Shown piece by piece: positions 55,328 to 64,000 of a stretch of DNA of 64,000 nt. Position 1 is the stretch's first letter; each line of letters starts with the position of its first letter. A program made the translations under genes and the position numbers. The notes beneath the pieces are model-generated. The model saw nothing but the letters and a program-made list of their open reading frames with translations. It was not told where the DNA came from and ran no database searches. Origin of the DNA: Oscillibacter sp. (lineage in GTDB: Bacteria; Bacillota; Clostridia; Oscillospirales; Oscillospiraceae); assembly GCF_028693505.1 (NCBI RefSeq), contig NZ_JAQUVF010000004.1, positions 1 to 64,000 on the forward strand, written 5' to 3'.

Positions 55328-58300
55328 TCATCGCACCACAACATTTTCCTCGCCCAGCGTTTGCTTAGCCTCCTCCAAAAGAGCCGGATGGAGCAGCGCC
55401 CGGGTGAGAAACACCTTCCGAGTATCCGCCATGACCAGCTTGACCTGGGCGGTACCGGGGAACATCTGAAAGACCAACTTCATGTGCCGCACCGACGGAT
55501 GGTCCAGCCCCGGAAATTTCAAAAACAGCGTAGCGCTCTCCTCCGGCGGTTTGTCGGATGGCGCCGCGGCGGGCAGACCGGCATCCACGCCGGAAAGCGG
55601 ATACGCGGAGTCGCACAGAATCTGGGGTGCCTTCTCGTCCCGGACGGAAAGCTTCCCCTGCACAACCACCGCCTGATTTTCCCGCAGATAAGCTCCACAG
55701 GTATCCAGCACCCGGGAAAAACACAAAAGCTCCATGGAAGCGGAATCGTCCTCCACCGTCACATAGGCCATCAGCGTGTTGTTCTTGGTGGTTTTCGTCT
55801 TGCTGGAGGTCACCACGCCGCAGATGGTCACCCGCTGGTTGTCTGCAAAACGCACCGGTCCCCCCTCTTGGGAAAAATCCTCCAAAATGGAACCGATGGT
55901 CGGCGCTTTGAGCTTGCGCACCTGCTCCCGATAAGCGTCCATCGGATGGCCGGAGAGATACAGCCCCGTGGTCTCTTTCTCCATGGTCATCAGTTCCTGA
56001 GGGGCGAACTCAGGAATATCTGGCAGCGGTATTTCCTTTACAGCTCTTGACCCACCGCCGCTGTCCGCCGCCATGGAGAAGAAGTCCATCTGCCCCTCCA
56101 GATTCTTTCGCTGCTGGTCGGCAACGGAGTCCATCACCTTCTCATAGACCTGCATGAGCTGGGACCTGCGGGCGCCCAGCGCGTCAAACGCCCCGGCGCG
56201 GATCAGATTTTCCACGGCCCGCTTGTTCATATCGCTGCCGTTCATCCGCTGGCAGAAATCCGTCAGGGACGTGAAGGGCGCGTTTTCCCGCTCACGCATG
56301 GCGGCGAGGATAAAGACCCGGCCGATATTTTTGATGGCCACCAGTCCGAAACGAATGCCCCCCTCCTCCACAGTAAAGCAGTCGGAGGAGCGGTTGATGT
56401 CCGGCGGCAGCAGCGCGATGCCGCAGTCCCGGCACTCCGTGATGTACCCCGCGATCTTGTCGGAGTTGTCCAGCACGCTTGTCAGCAGCGCCGCCATATA
56501 TTCCCGGGGAAAGTGGCACTTGAAATAAGCCGTCTGATAGGCCACCACCGCATAGGAAACGGCGTGAGCCTTGTTGAAGGCATAGTTGGCAAAATCATAG
56601 ATTTCCTGATAAATGGCCTCTGCGGTTTCCTCTGGAATTCCTTTTGCCATGCAGCCTGTAATGTTTCTTTCCTTGTCACCACGAATAAAGGCTTCCTTCT
56701 CCTTTTGAATCTGAGATGCCTTCTTTTTGGAGATGGCGCGGCGCACCATATCCGCCTGTCCCAGCGAGTAGCCCGCCAGCTGCTGGAAAATCTGGATAAC
56801 CTGCTCCTGGTAGACGATGCACCCGTAAGTGACGGAGAGGATAGCTTCCAGCGCCGGGTGCTTATAGCGGATGAGGGCGGGCTTCTGCTTGCAGGCAATG
56901 AAACGCGGAATGGAATCCATGGGGCCGGGCCGGTAGAGCGCGATGATGGCGGTGATATCCTCAATGTTCTGGGGCTTCAAGCCCACGCACACGCCGGTCA
57001 TGCCGGTGGATTCCATCTGGAACACGCCGGCGGTCTGCCCCCGGGAGATCATCTCGAAGGTCTCTTTGTCGTCTTCGGGAATCTGCGCGAGACGGAACTC
57101 CGGCAGGTGGACTTGCAGCATCTTCACAGCGTCATCCAGCACCGTCAGGTTCCGCAGGCCCAGAAAGTCCATTTTTAAAAGGCCCAGTTCCTCCAGCGTG
57201 GTCATCACATACTGGCAGACCACGGACTCATCGTTTTTGGCAAGGGGCACGTACTCGTAGACGGGCCGTTTGGTGATGACCACGCCGGCGGCGTGGGTGG
57301 AGGCATGGCGTGGCATCCCCTCCAGCGCCCGGGCGGTGTCGATCAGCGCGCGGATCCGCTCGTCGCCCTCGTAGAGCTCACTGAGGGGTTTACTCAGCCG
57401 CAGGGCGTCGCTCAGCGTGATATGGAGGGTGGTTGGCACCTGCTTTGCGATCTGATCCACCTCGGCGTAGGGGATGTTCATGACCCGGCCCACGTCCCGG
57501 ATGACACCCCGGGCCGCCATGGTGCCGAAGGTGACGATCTGGGCCACGTGGTCGTCGCCGTACTTCCGGCGCACATAGTCCACCACTTCTCCCCGGCGGG
57601 TGTCGCCAAAGTCCATGTCGATATCCGGCATGCTGACCCGTTCCGGGTTCAAAAAGCGCTCAAAATACAACTGGTACTGCATGGGGTCGATGTCCGTGAT
57701 GCCAAGGCAGTAGCTCACCATGGACCCCGCCGCGCTGCCGCGGCCCGGCCCCACCGGGATGTCCGCGCTTCTGGCATAGCGGACGAAGTCTGAAACAATG
57801 AGAAAATAGTCCGTAAAGCCCATTTTCTCGATCATATCCTGCTCGTAGGTCAGCTGGGCGCAATATTGCTCATCGTCTCCGTAACGCGAGCGATAGCCCT
57901 CGTCACAGAGCTTTTTCAGGTAGGAAAAGCTGTCATACCCCGGCGGGAGCTGAAATTCCGGCAGGTGGTACTTGCCAAAAGTGAATTCCAGATTGCACAT
58001 TTGCGCAATTTTCCCCGTGTTCTCCACCGCGCCCTCATACCCGGAAAACAGCGCCGCCATTTCCGCCTCGCTGCGCAGGTAAAAATTCCGAGGCTCGTAG
58101 CGCATCCGGTTTTCATCGTCCAGCGTCTTTCCGGTTTGGATGCACAGCAGCACATCGTGGGCCTGCGCATCCTCCTTGCGGAGATAGTGGGCGTCGTTGC
58201 TGCACACCATGGGCAGTCCCGTCTCCTGATGGAGCCGTAAAATTCCCTGATTCACCACGGCCTGCTCCCGGATGCCGTGGTCCTGCAGCTCCAGATAAAA

Positions 58301-58813
58301 GCGGTCGGAGCCGAAAATCCCGCTCATTTCCAGGGCGTAGGCCTTCGCGTTTTCATACTCTCCGTTGCGCAGCAGCCTTGGAATTTCCCCGGCAAGGCAC
58401 GCCGAGAGGGCGATCAGTCCCGCGCTGTGCTCTTTCAAAAGGGCAAGATCGATGCGGGGCTTCACGTAAAACCCCTCCGTCCACGCCATGGAGACCATGT
58501 AGGAGAGGTTCCGATACCCCTCCTCATTCTCGCAAAGCAGCACCAGATGGCGGCTCTCCGCGTCAAATTCGTGGACCTTGTCAAATCGGGAGCGGCCCCT
58601 TGGCGTTACGTAAACCTCGCAGCCGATGATGGGCTTGACGCCCTCCGCCTTGCAGGCGCGGTAGAAGTCAATGACGCCGTACATGACGCCGTGGTCCGTG
58701 ACGGCGCAGGCGGTCTGCCCCATGGCCTTCACAATGCCGGGCAGGTCCTTGATGCGGCAAGCGCCGTCCAGCAGGCTGAATTCGGTATGGACATGAAGGT
58801 GGACAAAGGACAT
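55328..58813 (-). CDS. dnaE: DNA polymerase III subunit alpha
   Basis: MSFVHLHVHTEFSLLDGACRIKDL...PVGPGRGSAAGSMVSYCLGITDIDPMQYQLYFERFLNPERVSMPDIDMDF. Confidence 0.96.
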   Translation of the reverse strand: MSFVHLHVHTEFSLLDGACRIKDLPGIVKAMGQTACAVTDHGVMYGVIDFYRACKAEGVKPIIGCEVYVTPRGRSRFDKVHEFDAESRHLVLLCENEEGYRNLSYMVSMAWTEGFYVKPRIDLALLKEHSAGLIALSACLAGEIPRLLRNGEYENAKAYALEMSGIFGSDRFYLELQDHGIREQAVVNQGILRLHQETGLPMVCSNDAHYLRKEDAQAHDVLLCIQTGKTLDDENRMRYEPRNFYLRSEAEMAALFSGYEGAVENTGKIAQMCNLEFTFGKYHLPEFQLPPGYDSFSYLKKLCDEGYRSRYGDDEQYCAQLTYEQDMIEKMGFTDYFLIVSDFVRYARSADIPVGPGRGSAAGSMVSYCLGITDIDPMQYQLYFERFLNPERVSMPDIDMDFGDTRRGEVVDYVRRKYGDDHVAQIVTFGTMAARGVIRDVGRVMNIPYAEVDQIAKQVPTTLHITLSDALRLSKPLSELYEGDERIRALIDTARALEGMPRHASTHAAGVVITKRPVYEYVPLAKNDESVVCQYVMTTLEELGLLKMDFLGLRNLTVLDDAVKMLQVHLPEFRLAQIPEDDKETFEMISRGQTAGVFQMESTGMTGVCVGLKPQNIEDITAIIALYRPGPMDSIPRFIACKQKPALIRYKHPALEAILSVTYGCIVYQEQVIQIFQQLAGYSLGQADMVRRAISKKKASQIQKEKEAFIRGDKERNITGCMAKGIPEETAEAIYQEIYDFANYAFNKAHAVSYAVVAYQTAYFKCHFPREYMAALLTSVLDNSDKIAGYITECRDCGIALLPPDINRSSDCFTVEEGGIRFGLVAIKNIGRVFILAAMRERENAPFTSLTDFCQRMNGSDMNKRAVENLIRAGAFDALGARRSQLMQVYEKVMDSVADQQRKNLEGQMDFFSMAADSGGGSRAVKEIPLPDIPEFAPQELMTMEKETTGLYLSGHPMDAYREQVRKLKAPTIGSILEDFSQEGGPVRFADNQRVTICGVVTSSKTKTTKNNTLMAYVTVEDDSASMELLCFSRVLDTCGAYLRENQAVVVQGKLSVRDEKAPQILCDSAYPLSGVDAGLPAAAPSDKPPEESATLFLKFPGLDHPSVRHMKLVFQMFPGTAQVKLVMADTRKVFLTRALLHPALLEEAKQTLGEENVVVR

Positions 58814-58823
58814 ATGGCCGCTC

Positions 58824-59309
58824 CTATTCTCTCAGTAAATTTTCTTCCACAAACTTAAGCGTCTCTTCCTGCTCCCGGTGAGCAAACAACGGGGCAAAGC
58901 GGGTCCAGAGAAGCCAGCCCCCGCCGCCCCAAAGCGGGACCATCACGCAGGCCGCCGCCACCGCAAAGGGATCGCCGCCACTCACAGCCAGTATCATGCA
59001 AAAAACTGCCAGCATCACACCCAGCAGCGCGTTTTTCATGCCCTTTGGCGGCAGGAAACCGCCGGAGACATAGCAGCCGCCCTCCGCAGGGACGATCTGC
59101 CCCACAAAGGGCAGCAAAGGCCGCACCTGCCACATGCCGCCGGTTTTTATCACATAAAACCGCCCGTCCGGCAGCAGCTTTGCAAAGACCTGATGCTCTT
59201 CATAGGCCCAGCCGCTTTTCATGGGTCTTGCCCGCACCAGTAGCCTCGCGCGGAGCTGCTCCGGCGTCAGGGCGCTGTAAAATTCATAGCGCCGCGCCAT
59301 CCGCCGCAC
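58824..59309 (-). CDS. Hypothetical membrane protein
   Basis: 161-aa ORF with two TM helices between dnaE and the next gene. Confidence 0.55.
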   Translation of the reverse strand: MRRMARRYEFYSALTPEQLRARLLVRARPMKSGWAYEEHQVFAKLLPDGRFYVIKTGGMWQVRPLLPFVGQIVPAEGGCYVSGGFLPPKGMKNALLGVMLAVFCMILAVSGGDPFAVAAACVMVPLWGGGGWLLWTRFAPLFAHREQEETLKFVEENLLRE

Positions 59310-59322
59310 CTCCCTGCGTCTC

Positions 59323-59766
59323 TCAGCGCAGCTCTTTTAAAATCTCTTCCACGATCTCCACCGCGGTGACGATCATGATGTCGCAGTGCCCGGTAAGCCC
59401 CATGTGGGCCGCAGCGGGCGTCATGGCTTCGTTCGGTTCCAGTCGGCTTTTGAGCAGGTCCTGACAGCGCAGCGCGCCGAATTTCCCGGAAAAGCGGTTT
59501 TGCAGGTCCTTTCCCAGCGCCACCGTCCGCTTTTTGCTGCCCACGGGATCGGCGGTATCCACCGGGGTCAGCAGCCCCAGCGTCATGACGGCGCCCACCA
59601 CGGCGCCGCAAAGCTCCCCGGTCCCGGCGCCGGCTCCAAAGCCGCCCGCTATGTTAAAGCTCTCCTGCTCACCCAGTCCCGTCAGGTCCGAAAACGCCGC
59701 CACCACGCTCTGGCAGCAGTTAAATCCTCTTTTATGGTAGGCACTGGCCCGTTCAAAATGATTCAC
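59323..59766 (-). CDS. C_GCAxxG_C_C-type redox family protein, paralog A
   Basis: GTG start; VNHFERASAYHKRGFNCCQSVVAAFSDLTGLGEQESFNIAGGFGAGAGTGELCGAVVGAVMTLGL. Confidence 0.85.
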   Translation of the reverse strand: MNHFERASAYHKRGFNCCQSVVAAFSDLTGLGEQESFNIAGGFGAGAGTGELCGAVVGAVMTLGLLTPVDTADPVGSKKRTVALGKDLQNRFSGKFGALRCQDLLKSRLEPNEAMTPAAAHMGLTGHCDIMIVTAVEIVEEILKELR

Positions 59767-59815
59767 AAATCGTTGCTCCTGTCTTATTAGAATTGTACTT
59801 TTTTCCGCCGTGCAG

Positions 59816-60274
59816 TCAGGGACAAAGTCCCTCCTCCGACAAAAACTCTTCCAGAATGCGCACCGCCTCCACAATGAATACGGCGCAGATGCGGCGGCTG
59901 CCCAGCGCCTGTGCCATTTCGCGATCCGCCACGGACGGCTCCGTGGCCAAAAGCGCCCCGCAGCGGGTGCAGCCAAACCGCGAGACAAAGCGGCGGCGCA
60001 GTTCCGCCGCCTTGTCGTATACCCTCCGCTTAGCGGCAAGGTCATTTTCTCCGGTGTGAGGAACCAGCATCCCCAGCACCAAAAGCGCGCCGCTGAGCGC
60101 GCCGCACAGCTCTTCCTGCGTACCGCCGACGCCGCCGCCAAGACCCCCGGCAATGGAGAGCGCGGTCTCCTCCGGAACGCCGGTGAGATCGCCGAAGGCG
60201 GCCAGGACGCATTGGGCGCAGTTGAAATCCCGCTTTCGATACGCATCCGCCCGTTCCCGGCGCGTCATACGCAC
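59816..60274 (-). CDS. C_GCAxxG_C_C-type redox family protein, paralog B
   Basis: ADAYRKRDFNCAQCVLAAFGDLTGVPEETALSIAGGLGGGVGGTQEELCGALSGALLVLGML...CTRCGALL. Confidence 0.85.
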   Translation of the reverse strand: MRMTRRERADAYRKRDFNCAQCVLAAFGDLTGVPEETALSIAGGLGGGVGGTQEELCGALSGALLVLGMLVPHTGENDLAAKRRVYDKAAELRRRFVSRFGCTRCGALLATEPSVADREMAQALGSRRICAVFIVEAVRILEEFLSEEGLCP

Positions 60275-61230
60275 TCCGTCCTTTCCGGTTTTCCCGCCAG
60301 CTCCAGCAGCTTGCGCAGCCGGTGGTTCAGACAGGATTTCGTGACCGGCGGATCAAATTCCTCCGCCAGCTCGGAGAGGGTCAGCTCCGGATTTTCCAGC
60401 CGCAGCGCCGCCGTTTGGCGCAGCTTGTCCGGCAGAGTTTCCAGCATGCCCGCCCCACGGAGCCGCCGAATGGCCTCCAGCTGCTCCTGCGACGCCAGCA
60501 CCGCCTTATCAAGATTCGCGCTGTCGCAGTTGAGACGGCGGTTCACGCTGTTGCGCAGGTCCTTTTCCATCTTGGCGGACATCATGTTCATGGCGGCCAC
60601 CGGCGCGCCGATCAGGGTGAGGAAATCCTCGATCTGGTCGCTTTGCTTGAAATAAGTAACGAAGCTGCCGTTTCGGCTGATACTTTTGGGCGGATAGCCG
60701 CTCTCCCGCAGCAAAACCTCCAGTTCCCGGCTGGCCTGCAAATGGGAGGTGGTCAGCTCCAGATGGTACCGCTTGGCGGGGTCTGTGATGCTGCCGCCCG
60801 CGAAAAAGATGCCCCGCAGGAAGGACGCCCGGCAGCACTCCTCCTCCAGCATGGCAAAGTTGATGTGCAGCACGGCGTTTTGCCGGGGATCGTAGCCCAG
60901 CAAATTGACAATGTGGTCCATCTTTTGGCTGTCCGTGATTTGAAAAACCAGCTTGCCGGATTCTCTTTGCGGCGTTTCCGTCTTTTCGTCGTCCGTTCCG
61001 GCCAGCCGAAGAGCCTTCTCCGGCTGGCGGTCGAAGTGCAGGGCGAAGGCGCGGTGAAAGAGCTTGGGAAGCCGGGCTGCAAAGTTCTGGTTTTCCGTCA
61101 CGATGCGCACCTCGGCGGGGTTAAAGGTATTGCAGTAAAGCAAAATACCGTATGCCTCCGCCCGGACGCAGCAAAGCCGCTGCACCGGCAGCTTACAAAG
61201 CTCGTTTTTGGTGTCGAAGGAAAAAGACAT
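60265..61230 (-). CDS. whiA: DNA-binding protein WhiA
   Basis: FDTKNELCKLPVQRLCCVRAEAYGILLYC...REVLLRES-type LAGLIDADG-derived fold, C-terminal HTH; next to yvcK and rapZ. Confidence 0.93.
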   Translation of the reverse strand: MSFSFDTKNELCKLPVQRLCCVRAEAYGILLYCNTFNPAEVRIVTENQNFAARLPKLFHRAFALHFDRQPEKALRLAGTDDEKTETPQRESGKLVFQITDSQKMDHIVNLLGYDPRQNAVLHINFAMLEEECCRASFLRGIFFAGGSITDPAKRYHLELTTSHLQASRELEVLLRESGYPPKSISRNGSFVTYFKQSDQIEDFLTLIGAPVAAMNMMSAKMEKDLRNSVNRRLNCDSANLDKAVLASQEQLEAIRRLRGAGMLETLPDKLRQTAALRLENPELTLSELAEEFDPPVTKSCLNHRLRKLLELAGKPERTECV

Positions 61231-61271
61231 GAGCGTCTCCTTTCGTCGGATTCTTAAGGGCGGCAGGCAGT

Positions 61272-62327
61272 TTATACCTGCTTTTCCACCCGGTAGCTCT
61301 CGCCCTGAAAGTTTTTCCCGGCGATGCGGACGCTGCGCTCCGCGTGGAGCAAAACCAGCTCTCTTGCGAGATGACCGGGATCGTGGCGGACAAAGCCGTT
61401 ATCCACTGTGGCGATGGGGCGCTTCACCACCTCCACACCCAGCGCCGCGCAGTTTTCCACGTCGCAGAAAAGCGGGGCCGCGCCCTCTTGGGCGTATCGG
61501 GCGGCAACGCCCTTGGGAATGGGGGAGGAATTTGCAAGGCACAGATTGAAAAGGCCCTGGGCAGAGTGGTGGAACAGCGCCGCGATATGGTCGGAGACCG
61601 TGTACCCCTCGGTCTCCCCTTCTTGTGTCATGATATTGCAGATGTAAATTTTCAGCGCGTCGGAGTCCGCAATGGCCTCTGAGATGCCGTCCACCAAGAG
61701 ATTGGGGATGATGCTGGTATAGAGGCTGCCCGGTCCCAGAACGATCATGTCCGCTTCCTGGATGGCCGTCAGCGCCGCGGGCAGCGCTGCGGGACGCTCC
61801 GGCAGCAGACGCACGCAGCGGATGCGGCAGTCCTCCCGCTTCTTGCAGTAAGAAATCTTGGACTCCCCCACCACCGACGCGCCGTTTTCAAACTCCGCCT
61901 CCAGTGCCACATTGGCCGTGGTCACCGGCAGCACCCGGCCGGTAATGGCCAAAACCTCGCTCATGCGGCTCACCGCCACGTCGAAGGAGGGGGAAATGCC
62001 GTTGAGCGCAGCCAGAAACAGGTTGCCAAAGCTCTGCCCGGTCAGGGACCCGTCGGTGAAGCGATAATGCATCAGCTCGCTCATCAGCGGCTCGGTGTTT
62101 GCCAGCGCCTCCATACAGTTGCGGATATCGCCCGGCGGAGGCATGCCCAAGTCCTGACGCAGCATCCCGGAGCCCCCGCCGTCGTCCGCTACCGTCACGA
62201 TGGCGGAGAGATTCTCCGTGTACTGCTTCAGCCCCCGCAGCATGGTGGAAAGACCGTGACCGCCGCCGATCACGGCGATTCTCGGTCCGTGGGCGCGGGG
62301 GAGGCGGTATGATACGCGATTGTCCAT
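61272..62327 (-). CDS. yvcK: YvcK/GlmR family protein
   Basis: RIAVIGGGHGLSTMLRGLKQYTENLSAIVTVADDGGGSGMLRQDLGMPPPGDIRNC. Confidence 0.94.
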   Translation of the reverse strand: MDNRVSYRLPRAHGPRIAVIGGGHGLSTMLRGLKQYTENLSAIVTVADDGGGSGMLRQDLGMPPPGDIRNCMEALANTEPLMSELMHYRFTDGSLTGQSFGNLFLAALNGISPSFDVAVSRMSEVLAITGRVLPVTTANVALEAEFENGASVVGESKISYCKKREDCRIRCVRLLPERPAALPAALTAIQEADMIVLGPGSLYTSIIPNLLVDGISEAIADSDALKIYICNIMTQEGETEGYTVSDHIAALFHHSAQGLFNLCLANSSPIPKGVAARYAQEGAAPLFCDVENCAALGVEVVKRPIATVDNGFVRHDPGHLARELVLLHAERSVRIAGKNFQGESYRVEKQV

Positions 62328-62342
62328 CGTCTCTCCTTTTTC

Positions 62343-63206
62343 TCAGCCGCCCCGGCTCATATCCCGGTGGTTTTCCGTCACCTGATACCCCAGCTCCCGG
62401 ATATACGCCGTCAGGGCGTGGGTCACCGCCACAGAGCGGTGGTGTCCGCCGGTGCAGCCCACGGCAATGACCAGTCCGGTCTTGCCCTCCTCGGCATACA
62501 GCGGCAGCGTGAAGGCCAGCAGGTCCTCCAGCCGGGTAAGGAACTCCCTGCTTTGCTGAAAGTCAAACACATAGTCGGAGACGGCTGCATCCAGCCCCGT
62601 TTGCCCACGGAGCGTGTCGATATAGTAAGGATTTGGCAGGAAGCGGACGTCAAAAACCAGATCCGCCTCCATGGGAAGGCCGTACTTAAAGCCAAAGGAG
62701 GTCACCCTCACGGACATGCCGCCCTTTTCCCCGGTCTTGTCAAACCGCTGTAAAAGCTCGCTGCGGAGCTGGGCGGTGGAGGTGTGGGAGGTGTCGATCA
62801 CAAAGTCGGCACGTTTCCGCACCGGCTCCATCAGCTCCCGTTCCTGCCGGACGGCCTCCTCCAGCGAGTCCGTCCGCCCCAGCAGCGGATGGCGCCGCCG
62901 GGTCTCCTTATAGCGGTTGATGATCGTCTCGGGGGACGCCTCCAAAAACAGCATCCGGCACACGCAGTCCATGGTTTTCAGATGGTCCAGCACGTCGAAC
63001 AGCTCCGCAAAGGAGCTGCCGGTGCGCACGTCGTATACCAGCGCAACCCGGTCGTACCGCCCGTTTCCGCCGGCGCAGAACTCCGCAAATTTCAAGATCA
63101 TGGCGGCGGGCATATTGTCCACGATGTAAAAGCCCATGTCCTCCAAAAAGGACGCCGTCTTGCTCTTTCCGCCGCCGGAAAGGCCGGAGATAATCAGAAT
63201 TTCCAT
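62343..63206 (-). CDS. rapZ: RNase adapter protein RapZ
   Basis: MEILIISGLSGGGKSKTASFLEDMGFYIVDNMPAAMI...VAVGCTGGHHRSVAV. Confidence 0.94.
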   Translation of the reverse strand: MEILIISGLSGGGKSKTASFLEDMGFYIVDNMPAAMILKFAEFCAGGNGRYDRVALVYDVRTGSSFAELFDVLDHLKTMDCVCRMLFLEASPETIINRYKETRRRHPLLGRTDSLEEAVRQERELMEPVRKRADFVIDTSHTSTAQLRSELLQRFDKTGEKGGMSVRVTSFGFKYGLPMEADLVFDVRFLPNPYYIDTLRGQTGLDAAVSDYVFDFQQSREFLTRLEDLLAFTLPLYAEEGKTGLVIAVGCTGGHHRSVAVTHALTAYIRELGYQVTENHRDMSRGG

Positions 63207-63223
63207 ATGGTTTTTGCCCTCTT

Positions 63224-64000
63224 TCACCCCTGGATGATGCGGACCTCCGGCTCCAGACGGACGCCGGTTTGCGCAAAGACGCGCGCCTGCACCGCTTCGA
63301 TCAGCGCCGTCACATCCGCGCAGGTGGCGCCGCCCCGATTGATGAGGAAGCCCGCGTGCTTTTCGGACACCTGCGCGCCGCCCACCTGTAGGCCCTTGAG
63401 TCCACACTGGTCGATCAGCGTCCCGGCGAAGTGCCCCGTGGGGCGTTTAAAGGTGCTGCCGGCACTGGGCCATTCCAGCGGCTGGCTGGCCTTTCGGCGG
63501 GCCATCAAATCCCGCATATTTTCTCGAATCTTTGTTGCGTCCCCCACTGTCAGCTGGAAGGTCGCCCGCAGGACCACCGCATCCGGCCGGTCGGTAAGGA
63601 GACTGTGGCGGTAACTTAAATCCAATGCATCGCAGGAAAGCGTCCGAACGCCCTCCTCCGGAAAAAGGACCACGGCACTTTGCAGCACCTGCTTCATCTC
63701 TCCCCCGTAGGCCCCGGCATTCATGCACACGCCGCCGCCCACCGTGCCGGGGATGCCGTGGGCGAATTCCAGACCGCCAAGGCCCCGGCGGCAGGCAAAG
63801 TCCGCAAGACGGGCAAGGGACGCGCCCGCCGCCGCCGTGACAGCGGCGGGCGTCTCCCCCTCCGTGATCTCTTGGAACGCCGCCGAGGTCTCGATCACCA
63901 GACGGTCCACGCCCTCGTCCGGCGAGAGCAGATTGGTGCCGTTGCCGATGACCAGCGGTCTCCCTCCGCAGCGCTGCCCGATGGCGCGCAGCAGCACCAG
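63224..64000 (-). CDS. murB: UDP-N-acetylenolpyruvoylglucosamine reductase, partial at window edge
   Basis: LVIGNGTNLLSPDEGVDRLVI...GLEFAHGIPGTVGGGVCMNAGAYGGEM...QPLEWPSAGSTFKRP. Confidence 0.93.
   Translation of the reverse strand: MVLLRAIGQRCGGRPLVIGNGTNLLSPDEGVDRLVIETSAAFQEITEGETPAAVTAAAGASLARLADFACRRGLGGLEFAHGIPGTVGGGVCMNAGAYGGEMKQVLQSAVVLFPEEGVRTLSCDALDLSYRHSLLTDRPDAVVLRATFQLTVGDATKIRENMRDLMARRKASQPLEWPSAGSTFKRPTGHFAGTLIDQCGLKGLQVGGAQVSEKHAGFLINRGGATCADVTALIEAVQARVFAQTGVRLEPEVRIIQG

Noticed and set aside
1-64000. tRNA or rRNA genes
   Set aside because: None recognised by eye on either strand; a tRNAscan run would be needed to exclude them fully

Overview
The window is a Clostridia-type, sporulating Firmicute chromosome segment (host taxonomy inferred from gene content only). 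Left host block: edge of a rolling-circle/filamentous-phage-like element, then ruvC-ruvA-ruvB, glmM, a SigH-like sigma factor, trmK, nif3, yebC, rnpB (minus strand), murD, yunB, ligA and a DUF58 operon with a broken moxR. Right host block: cotJ genes, cwlD, radA, a Xer-type recombinase, dnaE, whiA, yvcK, rapZ and murB (partial). The main result is that the spore-coat gene cotJC is cut in two. Its C-terminal 136 codons lie at 18,023-18,433 (minus) and its first 62 codons at 50,509-50,694 (minus). The two parts are separated by a ~32,075 bp element with a large serine recombinase gene at its right end. Joining at a shared 4-bp TGCC (18,433-18,436 / 50,508-50,511) rebuilds a full-length in-frame CotJC of 198 codons. 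The implied attP carries a CTTCC/GGAAG inverted repeat centred on the shared core. This has the architecture of a skin-like sporulation intervening element. The element has a decayed ICE/IME backbone (ParB-like, TnpV-like, short RepA_N, MobC-like, no relaxase). Its cargo is a surface-glycan locus of ~22 kb: dTDP-rhamnose, D,D-heptose, an ABC-2 exporter, and a 1388-aa methyltransferase/kinase-like/coiled-coil/GT2/GT4 protein whose coiled coil contains seven exact 21-bp (one-heptad) tandem repeats. All calls come from reading the sequence and motif recall; no searches were run.
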